Assembly: GCA_030529945.1 (NCBI GenBank)
Contig: JAUMVX010000024.1
Location: forward strand, 1 to 35,513
Origin: Bacteroidia bacterium
Lineage (GTDB): Bacteria > Bacteroidota > Bacteroidia > Bacteroidales > UBA932
Direction: 5' to 3'
Length of the DNA stretch: 35,513 nucleotides
A model generated the notes under the pieces. That model was not told where the DNA came from. It saw only the letters and a list, made by a program, of their open reading frames with translations, and ran no database searches. Positions within the stretch are counted from its first letter, which is position 1. Each line of letters starts with the position of its first letter. Shown here one piece after another: positions 15,986 through 24,626 of this stretch. Made by a program: the position numbers and the translations under genes.

Positions 15986-18900
15986 CTATCTCTGCACCCT
16001 CACCGCGCCCGACGCGGTGCAGGCGTAGGTCTGAGGATCGTACATATCCTCACAAACTGCCGATGGAAGGGCATATACGCCTTCATAGGCCGCCTGCAGG
16101 CGGAGCTTCATACGCTTGCGTGTCCCCACAGGCAGGTCGAAATACCAGATGACCCTATCGTCGCGTATATCCTGATATGAGTATTCTCCGCTCCGGTCGG
16201 AAGAGACGCCGTAAAGCCTCTCGTTGAAGATCTCCCAGCCGGAAGGAACCTTGACCGTAAGGGCCAGATTGCTGCGGTTTGCCGCCGAGGCGGAAAGATT
16301 CGTCACGAGATACTCGGCATAGAAGTCAGTCCCCTGTCTGAGATTAGCCGGGTCCACGACTTCCCCGTTCACATCCGTATAGCGCACGCTGAGGCTGATG
16401 TTCGAGCTGCGGGAGCTGACGCTTTCCCCCGCTGCCGGATAGCCGTGGAGCAGGAATACGGCATAGACCGCATCGGAAGCCTCGTTCTTTATGGACAGAG
16501 TGCCGGAGGACGGGTCGACGTCCCTGCATACGGAAGATTCCGTGCTGCGCACGCTCCCGCCGTTCACTGAGACATCTATGGCGGAAGATCCCACCTTCTC
16601 CGCGAGGCGGTTCATCGCGAGCGCGGCGAAAGCGGCGGCCTGCGTGCCGTACAGTCCGTCCGACATCTGCTCAGCGACCTCCCGGGCGAGCGGCAGGGCG
16701 GCGGTCAGATTGTCCGTAAGGACCTCTGTCTCAAGAAGCATCGCCTTGTCCCTCAAGCTGTTGCCGAAAGTATATATGTATGAGGCCTGCTCGGAGGCAT
16801 CAGCCGCGCAGGAGGATATCAGCTGGGCAGCGATGTTCTTTTTGCCGCACACGGCGTAGGCGGCGGCGAGTCTGCGGCAAGCCTGCGGAGTCATCGCGGG
16901 AGCGGATTTCAGACGGTTCATCGCACCCTCGTCGGCAGCTCCGGCAAGAGCCAGAACATAGAGACGGTACGCCTGCTGCAGGTCGTACTGCGCATACTGC
17001 TCGCCGTGCCTGTAGTTCGACACGCATTTCTTCTGGAAACGCTTCCACGAGGAGAGCACTCCCTTGTTCACGCTGAAGCCCCTTTCCGCAGCTGCCGCGA
17101 GGAACTGACCCGTCATAGAGGTCGCCCATTCGTTCGCATAGGACATTCCCGGCCAGTAAGCTATGCCTCCGTCGGCGAGCTGCCTGGAGTAGAGTTCCTG
17201 CAGGATGAGCGGAATCTGCGCATCGGCGCGCTCCGCATTGTCTTCGCTCAGATAAGGTCTGGAGTAAATCAGAGCCATACCTCTGGCGGCGAGCTGCTCG
17301 CTGCAGCTGTATTGGTAGCCGGAGGCGAAGTAGCACAGAGAGTTGAAGTCCACCGAAGGGAAGTTGCTGAGCGTGATCTGCGCACGGTTCTCCCCGTCCG
17401 GAACGAACGGAGTGAATGTCACAGTCTTGCTCTCGCCCGGCGCGAGCAGATACGCCAGCGTGCGGGTGGTCGCCGGAAGCGGGTGCACCACTGCGACACT
17501 TATGGTCTCTGAAGTCCTGTACGAGCCGCACTCGGCGCTGACGGTAATCTTCGCCGTGCCTGTGCCGCCGGTGGCGGCCAATGCGAACCGGGCCATCGCG
17601 TCCCCAGGACGGGCGAAGTCGAGAGCCTCCGAAGCGGAGCCCTGAATCTCCACCGGACCCTCCGCCTTCACGCTCACGCGCACATTCTTCATATCGTCCT
17701 CCATCGCGAAGACGTTCACCGGCAGAGTCACCTTGTCTCCGGCCGCGATGGTGCGCGGCAGAGTAGGAAGCAGCATCAGAGGCGAGCGCACAGGCACGGT
17801 CTTCTCGGCATTGCCGTAGCTGCCGTCCTGCCCCGCCACAAGCATCACGCGTACTGAGCCGACATACATCGGGAGCTTGATCTTGTGGACTTTCTCCCCC
17901 CGGTTCAGTTCGAACGGCCCGTAGAAGCGCACTACAGGGTTGAAGCGGTTATCCTTGCGGGCCCCGGAAACGATTTCGTCATCGCCTCCGATGCCGGCGA
18001 GCGGCGAGAACTTGCCGCTGAACGCTCCGAACACATCGTCATAGAGATCCCAGGTCTTCACCCCGAGCGCCTCCCGGGCATACATCGCACTGTAAGGGTC
18101 CGGAGTCCTGAAAGCGGTAAGGTCGAGCAGTCCCTCGTCCACCACCGCGAGAGTATATGTCATCGGACGGCCCTTCTTCTCGCGGACCTTCACGCTGAAC
18201 TCCTCCTGCGGACGTATCACATCCGGCAGGGAAAGTACAGGTTCGAGCCTGGCGTCCGGATTCTGCACCAGCACAGGCTGGACTCCGTACATACGGACAG
18301 GAAGGTCGTTGCCGGCATCCTTGCGGCTCTGGAGCATTGTGACGTGCACATAGAAGTTCGGCGCCATATCCTCCGTAACCTTAATCACGTGCCGGGTGTC
18401 CCGCTCCTCGTCGGTCTTCACCCAGCTGCGGGAAATCACGCCGCGTCCGTTCTCCAGCGAGACGAGAACCCGGCCTGCCTTCGCCGCCGGGATATAGACC
18501 GTCACCTCGTCGCCGACCTTGCACTCCCTGCGGTCGAGACTGAAGGAGAGCATAGTGAGAGAGGACGGGTCATTCTTTTCCGAACGTCCGCGCCAGCTCG
18601 GCCAGTCCACATAGAAGATTCCGCCTGAGGCGTGTCCGCTGTCCAGGTCCTTGACATACAGAAGGAAACGTCCCCACTCGGGATACTCCAGACGGAAAGG
18701 TACAGTGGCCGGAGAAGTCGAAGAAGTCAGAGTCCCCCGACTTACCGGGACGGAGCTCTTGCCGTTCACATAAGAGCTGAGAGATTCTCTGCGGCTCTCC
18801 CACCACCAGCTCCAGTCCATCTTGTAGATACGGTATTCGAGCCTGTCGCCCGATACGGGTCTGCCCCGGCTGTCGAGTACCACTATCGGGAAATTCAGGT

Positions 18901-21499
18901 CAGTGTCCGTCTCCTGCCACTCGGAAGGCAGTTTCACGCCCACATAGGAACGGAACGGAGAGAAGAGCTCCGTGCACGTGGCTATGCTCGCGTCTCCGCC
19001 CGGCTCCATCACGCGGGTGACGATATTCGCGTTCATCATTCCCGGAGCTGAAGGCACCTCTGAGATCTTCACGCTCACGCGGGCGCGGCCCGAGTTGTCG
19101 AGAGTCGTGGTATAGACGTCCCAATCCGCCGTATCATAGGACGAAATCGGATTCTGGAAATTATAGCCTTCATAGCCGCTGAATGCAGCTTTCCTGCGGC
19201 TGAGGGTCATCGTGGAAACGACCTTCAGCCCCGAGGCCGCCGGTCCCGTGAGCCAGTTCGAACTCACATCGAAACGGGTCACGCCGCCCGCCTGTATGAT
19301 TTCGTCCGAAAGCTCCACATTCACTTTCAGCCTGTTCGCCTTTACCGTCTCCACAGGAAGGGCTTTGTGGAAGCTGGCGCCTCCGACCTTGACATAGGCG
19401 TTCCAGGTTCCGGTAGGGTCGCTTTCACGGGTAGGGATGTCGAACACGTAAAGCCCGTTCACCCCGGAAGTGTTCACCTGCTTGGAGTAGAACTGCCCTT
19501 GAGGTGTGTAAAGTTCCATAGTGACGGGATGATGGCGCGGCACGGCCTTCCCCCTGTCCTCTATCATAGCCGACACGTGCAGCGTGTCGCCCGGCCTCCA
19601 GACTCCCCTCTCCCCGTAGATATAGGCCTTCATTCCGGAAGACAGTTCCTGTCCTCCCACATCGAAGCGGCTGAGGGACTTTTCCTCGCCGTCCACGGTG
19701 CGCAGATACCCGATCCTATCGTCCTTGCGGACCGTGAACACGAAAGGCTTGACGGAAGTCCGCAGGTGCGCGAAGCCCTTGCCGTCAGTCTTGGCGCTGG
19801 CGATCTCCTGCAGCTGGTAGCTGTAGGCCGTCACCTCCGCGAAAGAGAGAGGCTCGGTAGTGGCTAACTCGTTAGCGGTCACCCAGTAGTCCCCTGCGCC
19901 GGCACTCTTTACGATGATGCCGACATCGGAAGCGAGCAGAGAGCATTTCGGGAAGCGCTCGGATATCATATAATATGACGGAGTGGTCGGGTCGTCCCGG
20001 TCATCCCAATCATAAAGCTCCCAATCGTAATAATTGTCGTAATAGTATGCGTTGGGACGGTCCCAGACCTTCTCGTCTTCCTCAGTGAGGGAGCCCTGGG
20101 AAGGGCTCACCATAGCGGACAGACCGGAATCCGTGGCAATGGCTCCGCCGTAGAGGGAATACTCCCGGCGGAAAGAGAGGGTGATGCGGTAGAGAGCCCC
20201 CGGTTCCTTTTTGAAGAACGGACTGAGGTCGATGGAGAAATCCTGCCATTTATGCAGGTCCTTGCCCGGGTCGGAGTCCAGACGGACCGTACCCTTATAG
20301 ACCATACGGCCGCTGCGGCGGATGTCATTGCCGTCGCTGAGACGGGAATTGTCCTGAAGGTACATCAGCATATTGTTCGCGTACACCTTGATGATGGTCA
20401 CGTCCACGGCTGAGAGGTTCACGGCACGCAGCGGAAGGACCACTTCGGCCGCGTCCGGCAGGATGGAACCGGTGAATGCGAGCTTCACTGCGGGAGCGAT
20501 GTCCTCCCGGCGGAAAGTCTTGGTGTATTCCTGTCCGAGAGCCTTTCCGTCAGCGTTTTTCAGCAGGGACGACACGGTGAGCCGCACATCTGAGGCGGAG
20601 CCGCGCTCGAAGAAGAGTTTTACCCTGTTGCCCTTGACATCCATATAGCTCCTGCCTTCCGCATCGGTGTAGATGAGCCCCTTGTAGTCGCGCGAGGCAT
20701 CCAGAAGCCCGGAAAAGCGTATGTCAGCATAGCAGTCTCCGTCCTCCACGAGTTCGGCCGAGATGACGCCGAACTCCGATGTCGGAGGAAGCGCGACCTG
20801 TTGCGAATATCCGTCCTTATAGCCGAGGGATGAGGCGTCCACGCTGAGCTTGAGCTGCGAAGGGGAGTCGGGAATCGCGATTCCGCTGACCGTGAAGCCC
20901 AGCGAGATGCCGCCGCCAGGGAGAATCTCCACACTCGGAGTGGCCCCGTGACACTTTACCGAAATGATGTCGGAGGCATCTGCGGCTTCCACCGGCTCGC
21001 TGAACTGTATCTTTCCCTCCAGCTGATAGAATTCAGGCTCGGAAGGATCGATGAAGAGGCTCAGGCCGCTGACGGAGAATTGCCTGCGTGCGACGCGGAA
21101 TGAGAAGTCGAACTTCTTCAGAGACTTCTCGCTCACTCCGGCCACATCGCCGAGCCGGAAGGTGGCCTTATAGGTGGCTCCCTGTTTCAGCGCTCCGCTT
21201 TCGGGGATGAACTCAATTCGGGAGGCGGATACCCAGTGTGCGCTGCCCTTTAGCGAAGGGCTGAACGAAAACAGCGCGTCCGGGTCCACGGAACTGTCCA
21301 CGTCGGAAGCGAAATCGATGCGTATGGACGAATCCGGAGATATCGTGCCGCCCGTGTAGGCGTACACGTAGTCGATGAATGCTGCGGCAGGAGCCTGTAG
21401 TCCCTTTCCGTTACCGCAGCCGCCGAGAAGAGGCAGCAGCGCCAGCGCCAGCGAGGGCAGAAGCGCAAGTTTCGAAGCAAGTTTAAGATTCATACTCAT
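15986..21499 (-). CDS. Bacterial alpha-2-macroglobulin lipoprotein
   Basis: Very large periplasmic protease trap, 1837 residues (E. coli YfhM is about 1650). Signal peptide with lipobox LGGC (Cys28). N-terminal macroglobulin-type beta domains include an Ig-like SSIRIDFASDVDSSVDPDALF. A bait-like linker is followed by the A2M core around DLTAFRTPDPYSAMYAREALGV. The thioester motif is intact: CSEQ at Cys1399-Gln1402 within the alpha/alpha-toroid domain. The C-terminus has another beta domain. An acidic/tyrosine-rich insert (YYYDNYYDWELYDWDD, around residue 485) is unusual. It traps proteases through the thioester and works with the adjacent PbpC. Start: two closely spaced ATGs (21499 and 21493); either suits. 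Confidence 0.94.
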   Translation of the reverse strand: MSMNLKLASKLALLPSLALALLPLLGGCGNGKGLQAPAAAFIDYVYAYTGGTISPDSSIRIDFASDVDSSVDPDALFSFSPSLKGSAHWVSASRIEFIPESGALKQGATYKATFRLGDVAGVSEKSLKKFDFSFRVARRQFSVSGLSLFIDPSEPEFYQLEGKIQFSEPVEAADASDIISVKCHGATPSVEILPGGGISLGFTVSGIAIPDSPSQLKLSVDASSLGYKDGYSQQVALPPTSEFGVISAELVEDGDCYADIRFSGLLDASRDYKGLIYTDAEGRSYMDVKGNRVKLFFERGSASDVRLTVSSLLKNADGKALGQEYTKTFRREDIAPAVKLAFTGSILPDAAEVVLPLRAVNLSAVDVTIIKVYANNMLMYLQDNSRLSDGNDIRRSGRMVYKGTVRLDSDPGKDLHKWQDFSIDLSPFFKKEPGALYRITLSFRREYSLYGGAIATDSGLSAMVSPSQGSLTEEDEKVWDRPNAYYYDNYYDWELYDWDDRDDPTTPSYYMISERFPKCSLLASDVGIIVKSAGAGDYWVTANELATTEPLSFAEVTAYSYQLQEIASAKTDGKGFAHLRTSVKPFVFTVRKDDRIGYLRTVDGEEKSLSRFDVGGQELSSGMKAYIYGERGVWRPGDTLHVSAMIEDRGKAVPRHHPVTMELYTPQGQFYSKQVNTSGVNGLYVFDIPTRESDPTGTWNAYVKVGGASFHKALPVETVKANRLKVNVELSDEIIQAGGVTRFDVSSNWLTGPAASGLKVVSTMTLSRRKAAFSGYEGYNFQNPISSYDTADWDVYTTTLDNSGRARVSVKISEVPSAPGMMNANIVTRVMEPGGDASIATCTELFSPFRSYVGVKLPSEWQETDTDLNFPIVVLDSRGRPVSGDRLEYRIYKMDWSWWWESRRESLSSYVNGKSSVPVSRGTLTSSTSPATVPFRLEYPEWGRFLLYVKDLDSGHASGGIFYVDWPSWRGRSEKNDPSSLTMLSFSLDRRECKVGDEVTVYIPAAKAGRVLVSLENGRGVISRSWVKTDEERDTRHVIKVTEDMAPNFYVHVTMLQSRKDAGNDLPVRMYGVQPVLVQNPDARLEPVLSLPDVIRPQEEFSVKVREKKGRPMTYTLAVVDEGLLDLTAFRTPDPYSAMYAREALGVKTWDLYDDVFGAFSGKFSPLAGIGGDDEIVSGARKDNRFNPVVRFYGPFELNRGEKVHKIKLPMYVGSVRVMLVAGQDGSYGNAEKTVPVRSPLMLLPTLPRTIAAGDKVTLPVNVFAMEDDMKNVRVSVKAEGPVEIQGSASEALDFARPGDAMARFALAATGGTGTAKITVSAECGSYRTSETISVAVVHPLPATTRTLAYLLAPGESKTVTFTPFVPDGENRAQITLSNFPSVDFNSLCYFASGYQYSCSEQLAARGMALIYSRPYLSEDNAERADAQIPLILQELYSRQLADGGIAYWPGMSYANEWATSMTGQFLAAAAERGFSVNKGVLSSWKRFQKKCVSNYRHGEQYAQYDLQQAYRLYVLALAGAADEGAMNRLKSAPAMTPQACRRLAAAYAVCGKKNIAAQLISSCAADASEQASYIYTFGNSLRDKAMLLETEVLTDNLTAALPLAREVAEQMSDGLYGTQAAAFAALAMNRLAEKVGSSAIDVSVNGGSVRSTESSVCRDVDPSSGTLSIKNEASDAVYAVFLLHGYPAAGESVSSRSSNISLSVRYTDVNGEVVDPANLRQGTDFYAEYLVTNLSASAANRSNLALTVKVPSGWEIFNERLYGVSSDRSGEYSYQDIRDDRVIWYFDLPVGTRKRMKLRLQAAYEGVYALPSAVCEDMYDPQTYACTASGAVRVQR

Positions 21500-21562
21500 A
21501 TTTCGTCATTTTTTTTTAATTTCCGTCATTCGGCCTTACGGCCAATCCCGTCCTCCTCCACG

Positions 21563-22111
21563 TCAGCATTGGCCGCAGGCCGCGGGCGGACAGGGGTCTG
21601 ATGCTCCGGCGGAAAGTTCCGCGTAGGTCGGAACGCACGCCGAGCTCTCCCAGAAACTCTTCCCGCGAAGGCAGACGACGGTGGAACGTCCGCCGGTGAG
21701 AATCAGGCAGCCGACCCCGAGCAGTGCTCCGTAGCGCAGCGCCTGGGCGAGCACCTCGCCGGTCAGCGCCACTTCGGGCCTTTTGCACTCCACTATGGCT
21801 GCGGGGACGCCGCCCCGGCCGTACACCACTATGTCGGCGCGGTAGGTCTTGCCGCCCGGGCATTCGAGCCTCACCTCGCTCATCATCTGATGCATAGGCA
21901 CGCCCCGGTTCTCGTGGAGATAGCGTATGAACCACTGGCGCACCCTCTCTTCCGGAGTGAGCGCCACGTCCTTTTTCCTCAACGGGTCCCATATCGTTTC
22001 CACTTTGCAAATATATGGGATTTTTCGCAAAGGAATTCCTCCACTCGGCTTTTTCCGCTTCCCATCCCGGGCCGTCATCACGCGCTCTTGTATTTTATGA
22101 TGTTTATCCAT
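21563..22111 (-). CDS. Orphan HsdR N-terminal-domain protein (PD-(D/E)XK-like)
   Basis: 182 residues from the first ATG. It carries the type I restriction HsdR N-terminal core: LTPEERVRQWFIRYLHENRGVP, then YRADIVVYGRGGVPAAIVECKRPEV, where Asp and ECK form the PD-(D/E)XK signature. Members of about this size are common in Bacteroidota without HsdM/HsdS or a helicase part, and none is present here. The start is uncertain: an exact -7 box on the minus strand (22015-22008) lies inside the frame and would place transcription at an in-frame GTG (22003), giving a 147-residue product. It precedes the alpha-2-macroglobulin gene by 63 bases and may share its transcript. Function unknown. Confidence 0.75.
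   Translation of the reverse strand: MDKHHKIQERVMTARDGKRKKPSGGIPLRKIPYICKVETIWDPLRKKDVALTPEERVRQWFIRYLHENRGVPMHQMMSEVRLECPGGKTYRADIVVYGRGGVPAAIVECKRPEVALTGEVLAQALRYGALLGVGCLILTGGRSTVVCLRGKSFWESSACVPTYAELSAGASDPCPPAACGQC
22008..22015 (-). promoter_or_regulatory. Internal promoter -7 box in the HsdR-N gene
   Basis: TATATTTG on the minus strand is an exact match. Transcription would start near 22003, exactly at an in-frame GTG. It could equally drive the downstream A2M-pbpC genes. Confidence 0.45.
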
Positions 22112-22118
22112 ACCTTTG
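22088..22118 (+). promoter_or_regulatory. lemA promoter
   Basis: Exact -7 box TACCTTTG (22111-22118) with TTG at 22088-22090, 20 bases upstream. Start near 22123, leader about 24 bases. The box overlaps the first codon of the divergent HsdR-N gene. Confidence 0.72.
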
Positions 22119-22146
22119 GCAAGTTTAATCTAAAACAGTCGAAACG

Positions 22147-22695
22147 ATGACTTCCATTATTATCATTGCTATTGTCGCCCTCCTGATTCTGTGGGCAATC
22201 GGTGTTCAGAGAAGACTTGTGAAGCAAGATGAACTCTGCAAAAATGCTCTCAGCCAGATCGGAGTGCAGCAGTCCAGCCGCTGGGATGCCCTCACAGCTC
22301 TCGCGGAGCTCGTGAAATCCTACAACGAATACGAATTCGACGCCCTGATGAAAATCATCGGGCAGCGCAAGCCGGTGGACAGAAGCAGCAGTCCGGAAGA
22401 AGTGGACGCGCAGGAGAATGCGCTCCGAAATCTCGCCGTGCAGGTGACAGCCGTAGCCGAGCAGTATCCGGCCCTCAAGTCGAACGAGAACTACACCAAG
22501 ACTATGGACAGCGTGAACCTCTATGAGAATCAGGTCCGGATGAGCCGTATGGTGTTCAATGACAGCGTGACCCTGATGAACCGTCTGGTGCGCCAGTTCC
22601 CGAGCTCGATAATGGCGGGCATACTCGGATTCAAAGAAAAGGACTACCTTCAGGTAGAGGCTCAGAAGACGCAGATGCCTTCGATGAAGATATGA
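22147..22695 (+). CDS. lemA: LemA family membrane protein
   Basis: 182 residues: one N-terminal membrane helix (SIIIIAIVALLILWAIGV, about 3-20), then an all-helical cytoplasmic/periplasmic bundle with the family features VKQDELCKNALSQIGVQQSSRWDAL and YNEYEF, ending MAGILGFKEKDYLQVEAQKTQMPSMKI. The family is broadly distributed, with no settled biochemical role. Its ATG follows a clean promoter. Its stop overlaps the next start (ATGA), coupling it to a DUF2207 protein, a pairing seen repeatedly in bacteria and suggestive of a membrane complex. Confidence 0.93.
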   Translation: MTSIIIIAIVALLILWAIGVQRRLVKQDELCKNALSQIGVQQSSRWDALTALAELVKSYNEYEFDALMKIIGQRKPVDRSSSPEEVDAQENALRNLAVQVTAVAEQYPALKSNENYTKTMDSVNLYENQVRMSRMVFNDSVTLMNRLVRQFPSSIMAGILGFKEKDYLQVEAQKTQMPSMKI

Positions 22696-24371
22696 CCGGG
22701 AGAGTCATAGGATTGGCCGCGGCCGCCCTTCTGGCGGCTGCGCCGCTTTGTCTTGCCGGAACTGAGATTTACGGTATCGACATCGATGTGGCTCTGAGCC
22801 GGGACGGGACCGCTCTGGTGAAGGAGACCTGGGATGTGGACGTGTCCGGCATCACGGAATGGTATCTGGTGCGCGAAAACCTCGGCGACATAGAGATTTC
22901 GGGGCTTGGAGTGCGCGAGGGCGACAGGGATTTCCTGAACGAGGGGGCCTGGGACGTGGACAGGAGCATCCGGCAGAAGGCCTTCCGCTGCGGAATAGTG
23001 GATAAAAGCGATGGCTGCGAAATCTGCTGGGGCGTGGGAAGCGACGGCAGGCACGTCTTCACGGTTTCGTACGCGATGTCGAATGCTGTGAAGAGTCTGC
23101 GGGACTACGATATGCTGCATCTTCAGCTGGTCTCGCCGGGTCTTTCATCCGAGCCCGAGAGGGTGAGGGTGAGCATCTGCGCCCCTGTTCAGCTCGATAC
23201 TTCGGTGGCGAGAATCTGGGGCTTCGGCTATCACGGGACCAGCGGATTCGAGGACGGGAAAGCGGTGTTCGACGCTCCGGCAGGTCTGGAATATGAAGGC
23301 TCGGTCATCGCGCTGTTGCGCTTCGACAAGGGCATCTTCGAGTCGGGCAGCGTGCAGGACAGACCGTTCGAGGAGGCTCTGAATACCGCTCTGGAAGGGG
23401 CTTCGTTCTCATCACGCAGCTTCTTGGACTGGCTCTATGACATTTTTCTCACCATTCTGGGCGCACTGACCGTATTCATCGTTCCGATTCTGATCATCTG
23501 GAAGGGGATGAGCGGCAACAGCGGCGGCAAGCCAAGCGGCCTTCGCATCAGGAGATTTCTGGGCAGAAAGCCGAACGAAATAGTCTGGTGCAGGAGCATA
23601 CCGTTCGGGGCGGACCTTCTGAAATGCAACTACATCGCCCAAAGCGCCGGTCTGAACGGAGGGGACAGGACTCTGTCCGCCGCACTGATACTGAAGCTGC
23701 TGCAGGACGGATACCTGACCACGCGCAAGGACGCGGACGGCAAGGTGGAGATTATGTTCAGCGAGGGTGCGGACACTTCGCGTCTCAGCCCGACCGCAGC
23801 CAAGCTGCTGTCAATGATGCGCGAAGCTTCCGGGAAGGACAATATACTTCAGGACAAGGAGTTCAGCCGCTGGGCCAAAAGACACGGCTCCAAGGTGAGC
23901 AGGTGGACCAAGCGGTCTATGAAAGACGGGAAGGCCGGCCTTGAGGAAAGCGGAGACCTCGACGGGAGCAAGCTCACCGCCGCCGGAAAGGAGAAGGCCT
24001 GGCAGCTGGTGGGCTTCAAGAAATATCTGCAGGATTATACCCTTCTGAAAGAGCGTCATACCGAAGAGGTGGTGCTCTGGAGAGATTATCTCTGTCTGGC
24101 AGCCCTGTTCGGAATAGCCAAGAAGGTGGCGAAAGAGCTCAAGGACATTAATCCGGAGGCCTTCGAGCAGGCCACAGGCTACGACTACGGCACTATGGAC
24201 ACCATCCTCTACACCACTTCCCGTCTGTCCCGCGCCATTACGGACACCCTGAATGCCAGAAGCCTGAGCGGAAGCGGCGGCGGGAGCAGTTTCGGAGGCT
24301 TCGGAGGCTCGTCCTCATTCGGGGGCGGCGGCGGATTCTCCGGCGGCGGCTTCGGCGGAGGAGGAAGATGA
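22692..24371 (+). CDS. DUF2207 domain membrane protein with glycine-rich tail
   Basis: 559 residues. Signal peptide (to about 22), DUF2207 extracytoplasmic beta domain (about 25-215, opening EIYGIDIDVALSRDGTALVKETWDV), one membrane helix (251-270), then a large cytoplasmic region with winged-helix-like segments (DRTLSAALILKLLQDGYLTTRK). The last ~30 residues are almost only Gly, Ser and Phe (SSFGGFGGSSSFGGGGGFSG), a low-complexity tail typical of this family. Coupled to lemA by a four-base overlap. Function not established; lemA/DUF2207 pairs are linked to envelope processes by genomic association only. Confidence 0.9.
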   Translation: MTGRVIGLAAAALLAAAPLCLAGTEIYGIDIDVALSRDGTALVKETWDVDVSGITEWYLVRENLGDIEISGLGVREGDRDFLNEGAWDVDRSIRQKAFRCGIVDKSDGCEICWGVGSDGRHVFTVSYAMSNAVKSLRDYDMLHLQLVSPGLSSEPERVRVSICAPVQLDTSVARIWGFGYHGTSGFEDGKAVFDAPAGLEYEGSVIALLRFDKGIFESGSVQDRPFEEALNTALEGASFSSRSFLDWLYDIFLTILGALTVFIVPILIIWKGMSGNSGGKPSGLRIRRFLGRKPNEIVWCRSIPFGADLLKCNYIAQSAGLNGGDRTLSAALILKLLQDGYLTTRKDADGKVEIMFSEGADTSRLSPTAAKLLSMMREASGKDNILQDKEFSRWAKRHGSKVSRWTKRSMKDGKAGLEESGDLDGSKLTAAGKEKAWQLVGFKKYLQDYTLLKERHTEEVVLWRDYLCLAALFGIAKKVAKELKDINPEAFEQATGYDYGTMDTILYTTSRLSRAITDTLNARSLSGSGGGSSFGGFGGSSSFGGGGGFSGGGFGGGGR

Positions 24372-24450
24372 GACTCCCGGGGACGCGCGGTGACCGTTCT
24401 GTGCTTCCCGACAAAAACTCAAAAAACATATACGGAATTCAAGATTCGTG

Positions 24451-24507
24451 AAGCGGCGGAAAAATGTGACGAAAAAACGGAAGGAAACGTCACGATTTCC
24501 GCCGCTT
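24451..24507. repeat. Large imperfect inverted repeat upstream of recA
   Basis: Outer arms AAGCGGCGGAAA (24451-24462) and TTTCCGCCGCTT (24496-24507) are perfect complements. Inner arms GTGACG (24466-24471) and CGTCAC (24488-24493) are perfect too, around a 16-base purine-rich loop. The right arm covers the place of the recA -33 element. No T-run follows, so it looks more like an operator than a terminator of the DUF2207 gene, though the latter is possible. Confidence 0.65.
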
Positions 24508-24513
24508 TCTCCG

Positions 24514-24521
24514 TATCTTTG
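24514..24521 (+). promoter_or_regulatory. recA promoter -7 box
   Basis: Exact TATCTTTG. Start near 24526, leader about 100 bases. No TTG at the usual -33 distance; the position falls within the inverted repeat 24451-24507. Confidence 0.68.
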
Positions 24522-24526
24522 TAGGG

Positions 24527-24546
24527 TGCGGAGAATTGTCTCCGCA
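24527..24546 (+). promoter_or_regulatory. 5'-terminal hairpin of the recA leader
   Basis: TGCGGAGA (24527-24534) pairs perfectly with TCTCCGCA (24539-24546) around ATTG. It begins at the predicted transcript 5' end, a placement that commonly protects mRNA from decay. The rest of the leader contains the 16-mer shared with the upp leader (24593-24608). Confidence 0.6.
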
Positions 24547-24626
24547 TAGTGATGATGGAATAATCAATCGGTTGTTTTTTGTGAAGGATTCAGAGCAAAA
24601 GCACCAAGGGGAAACACAAACGCATT

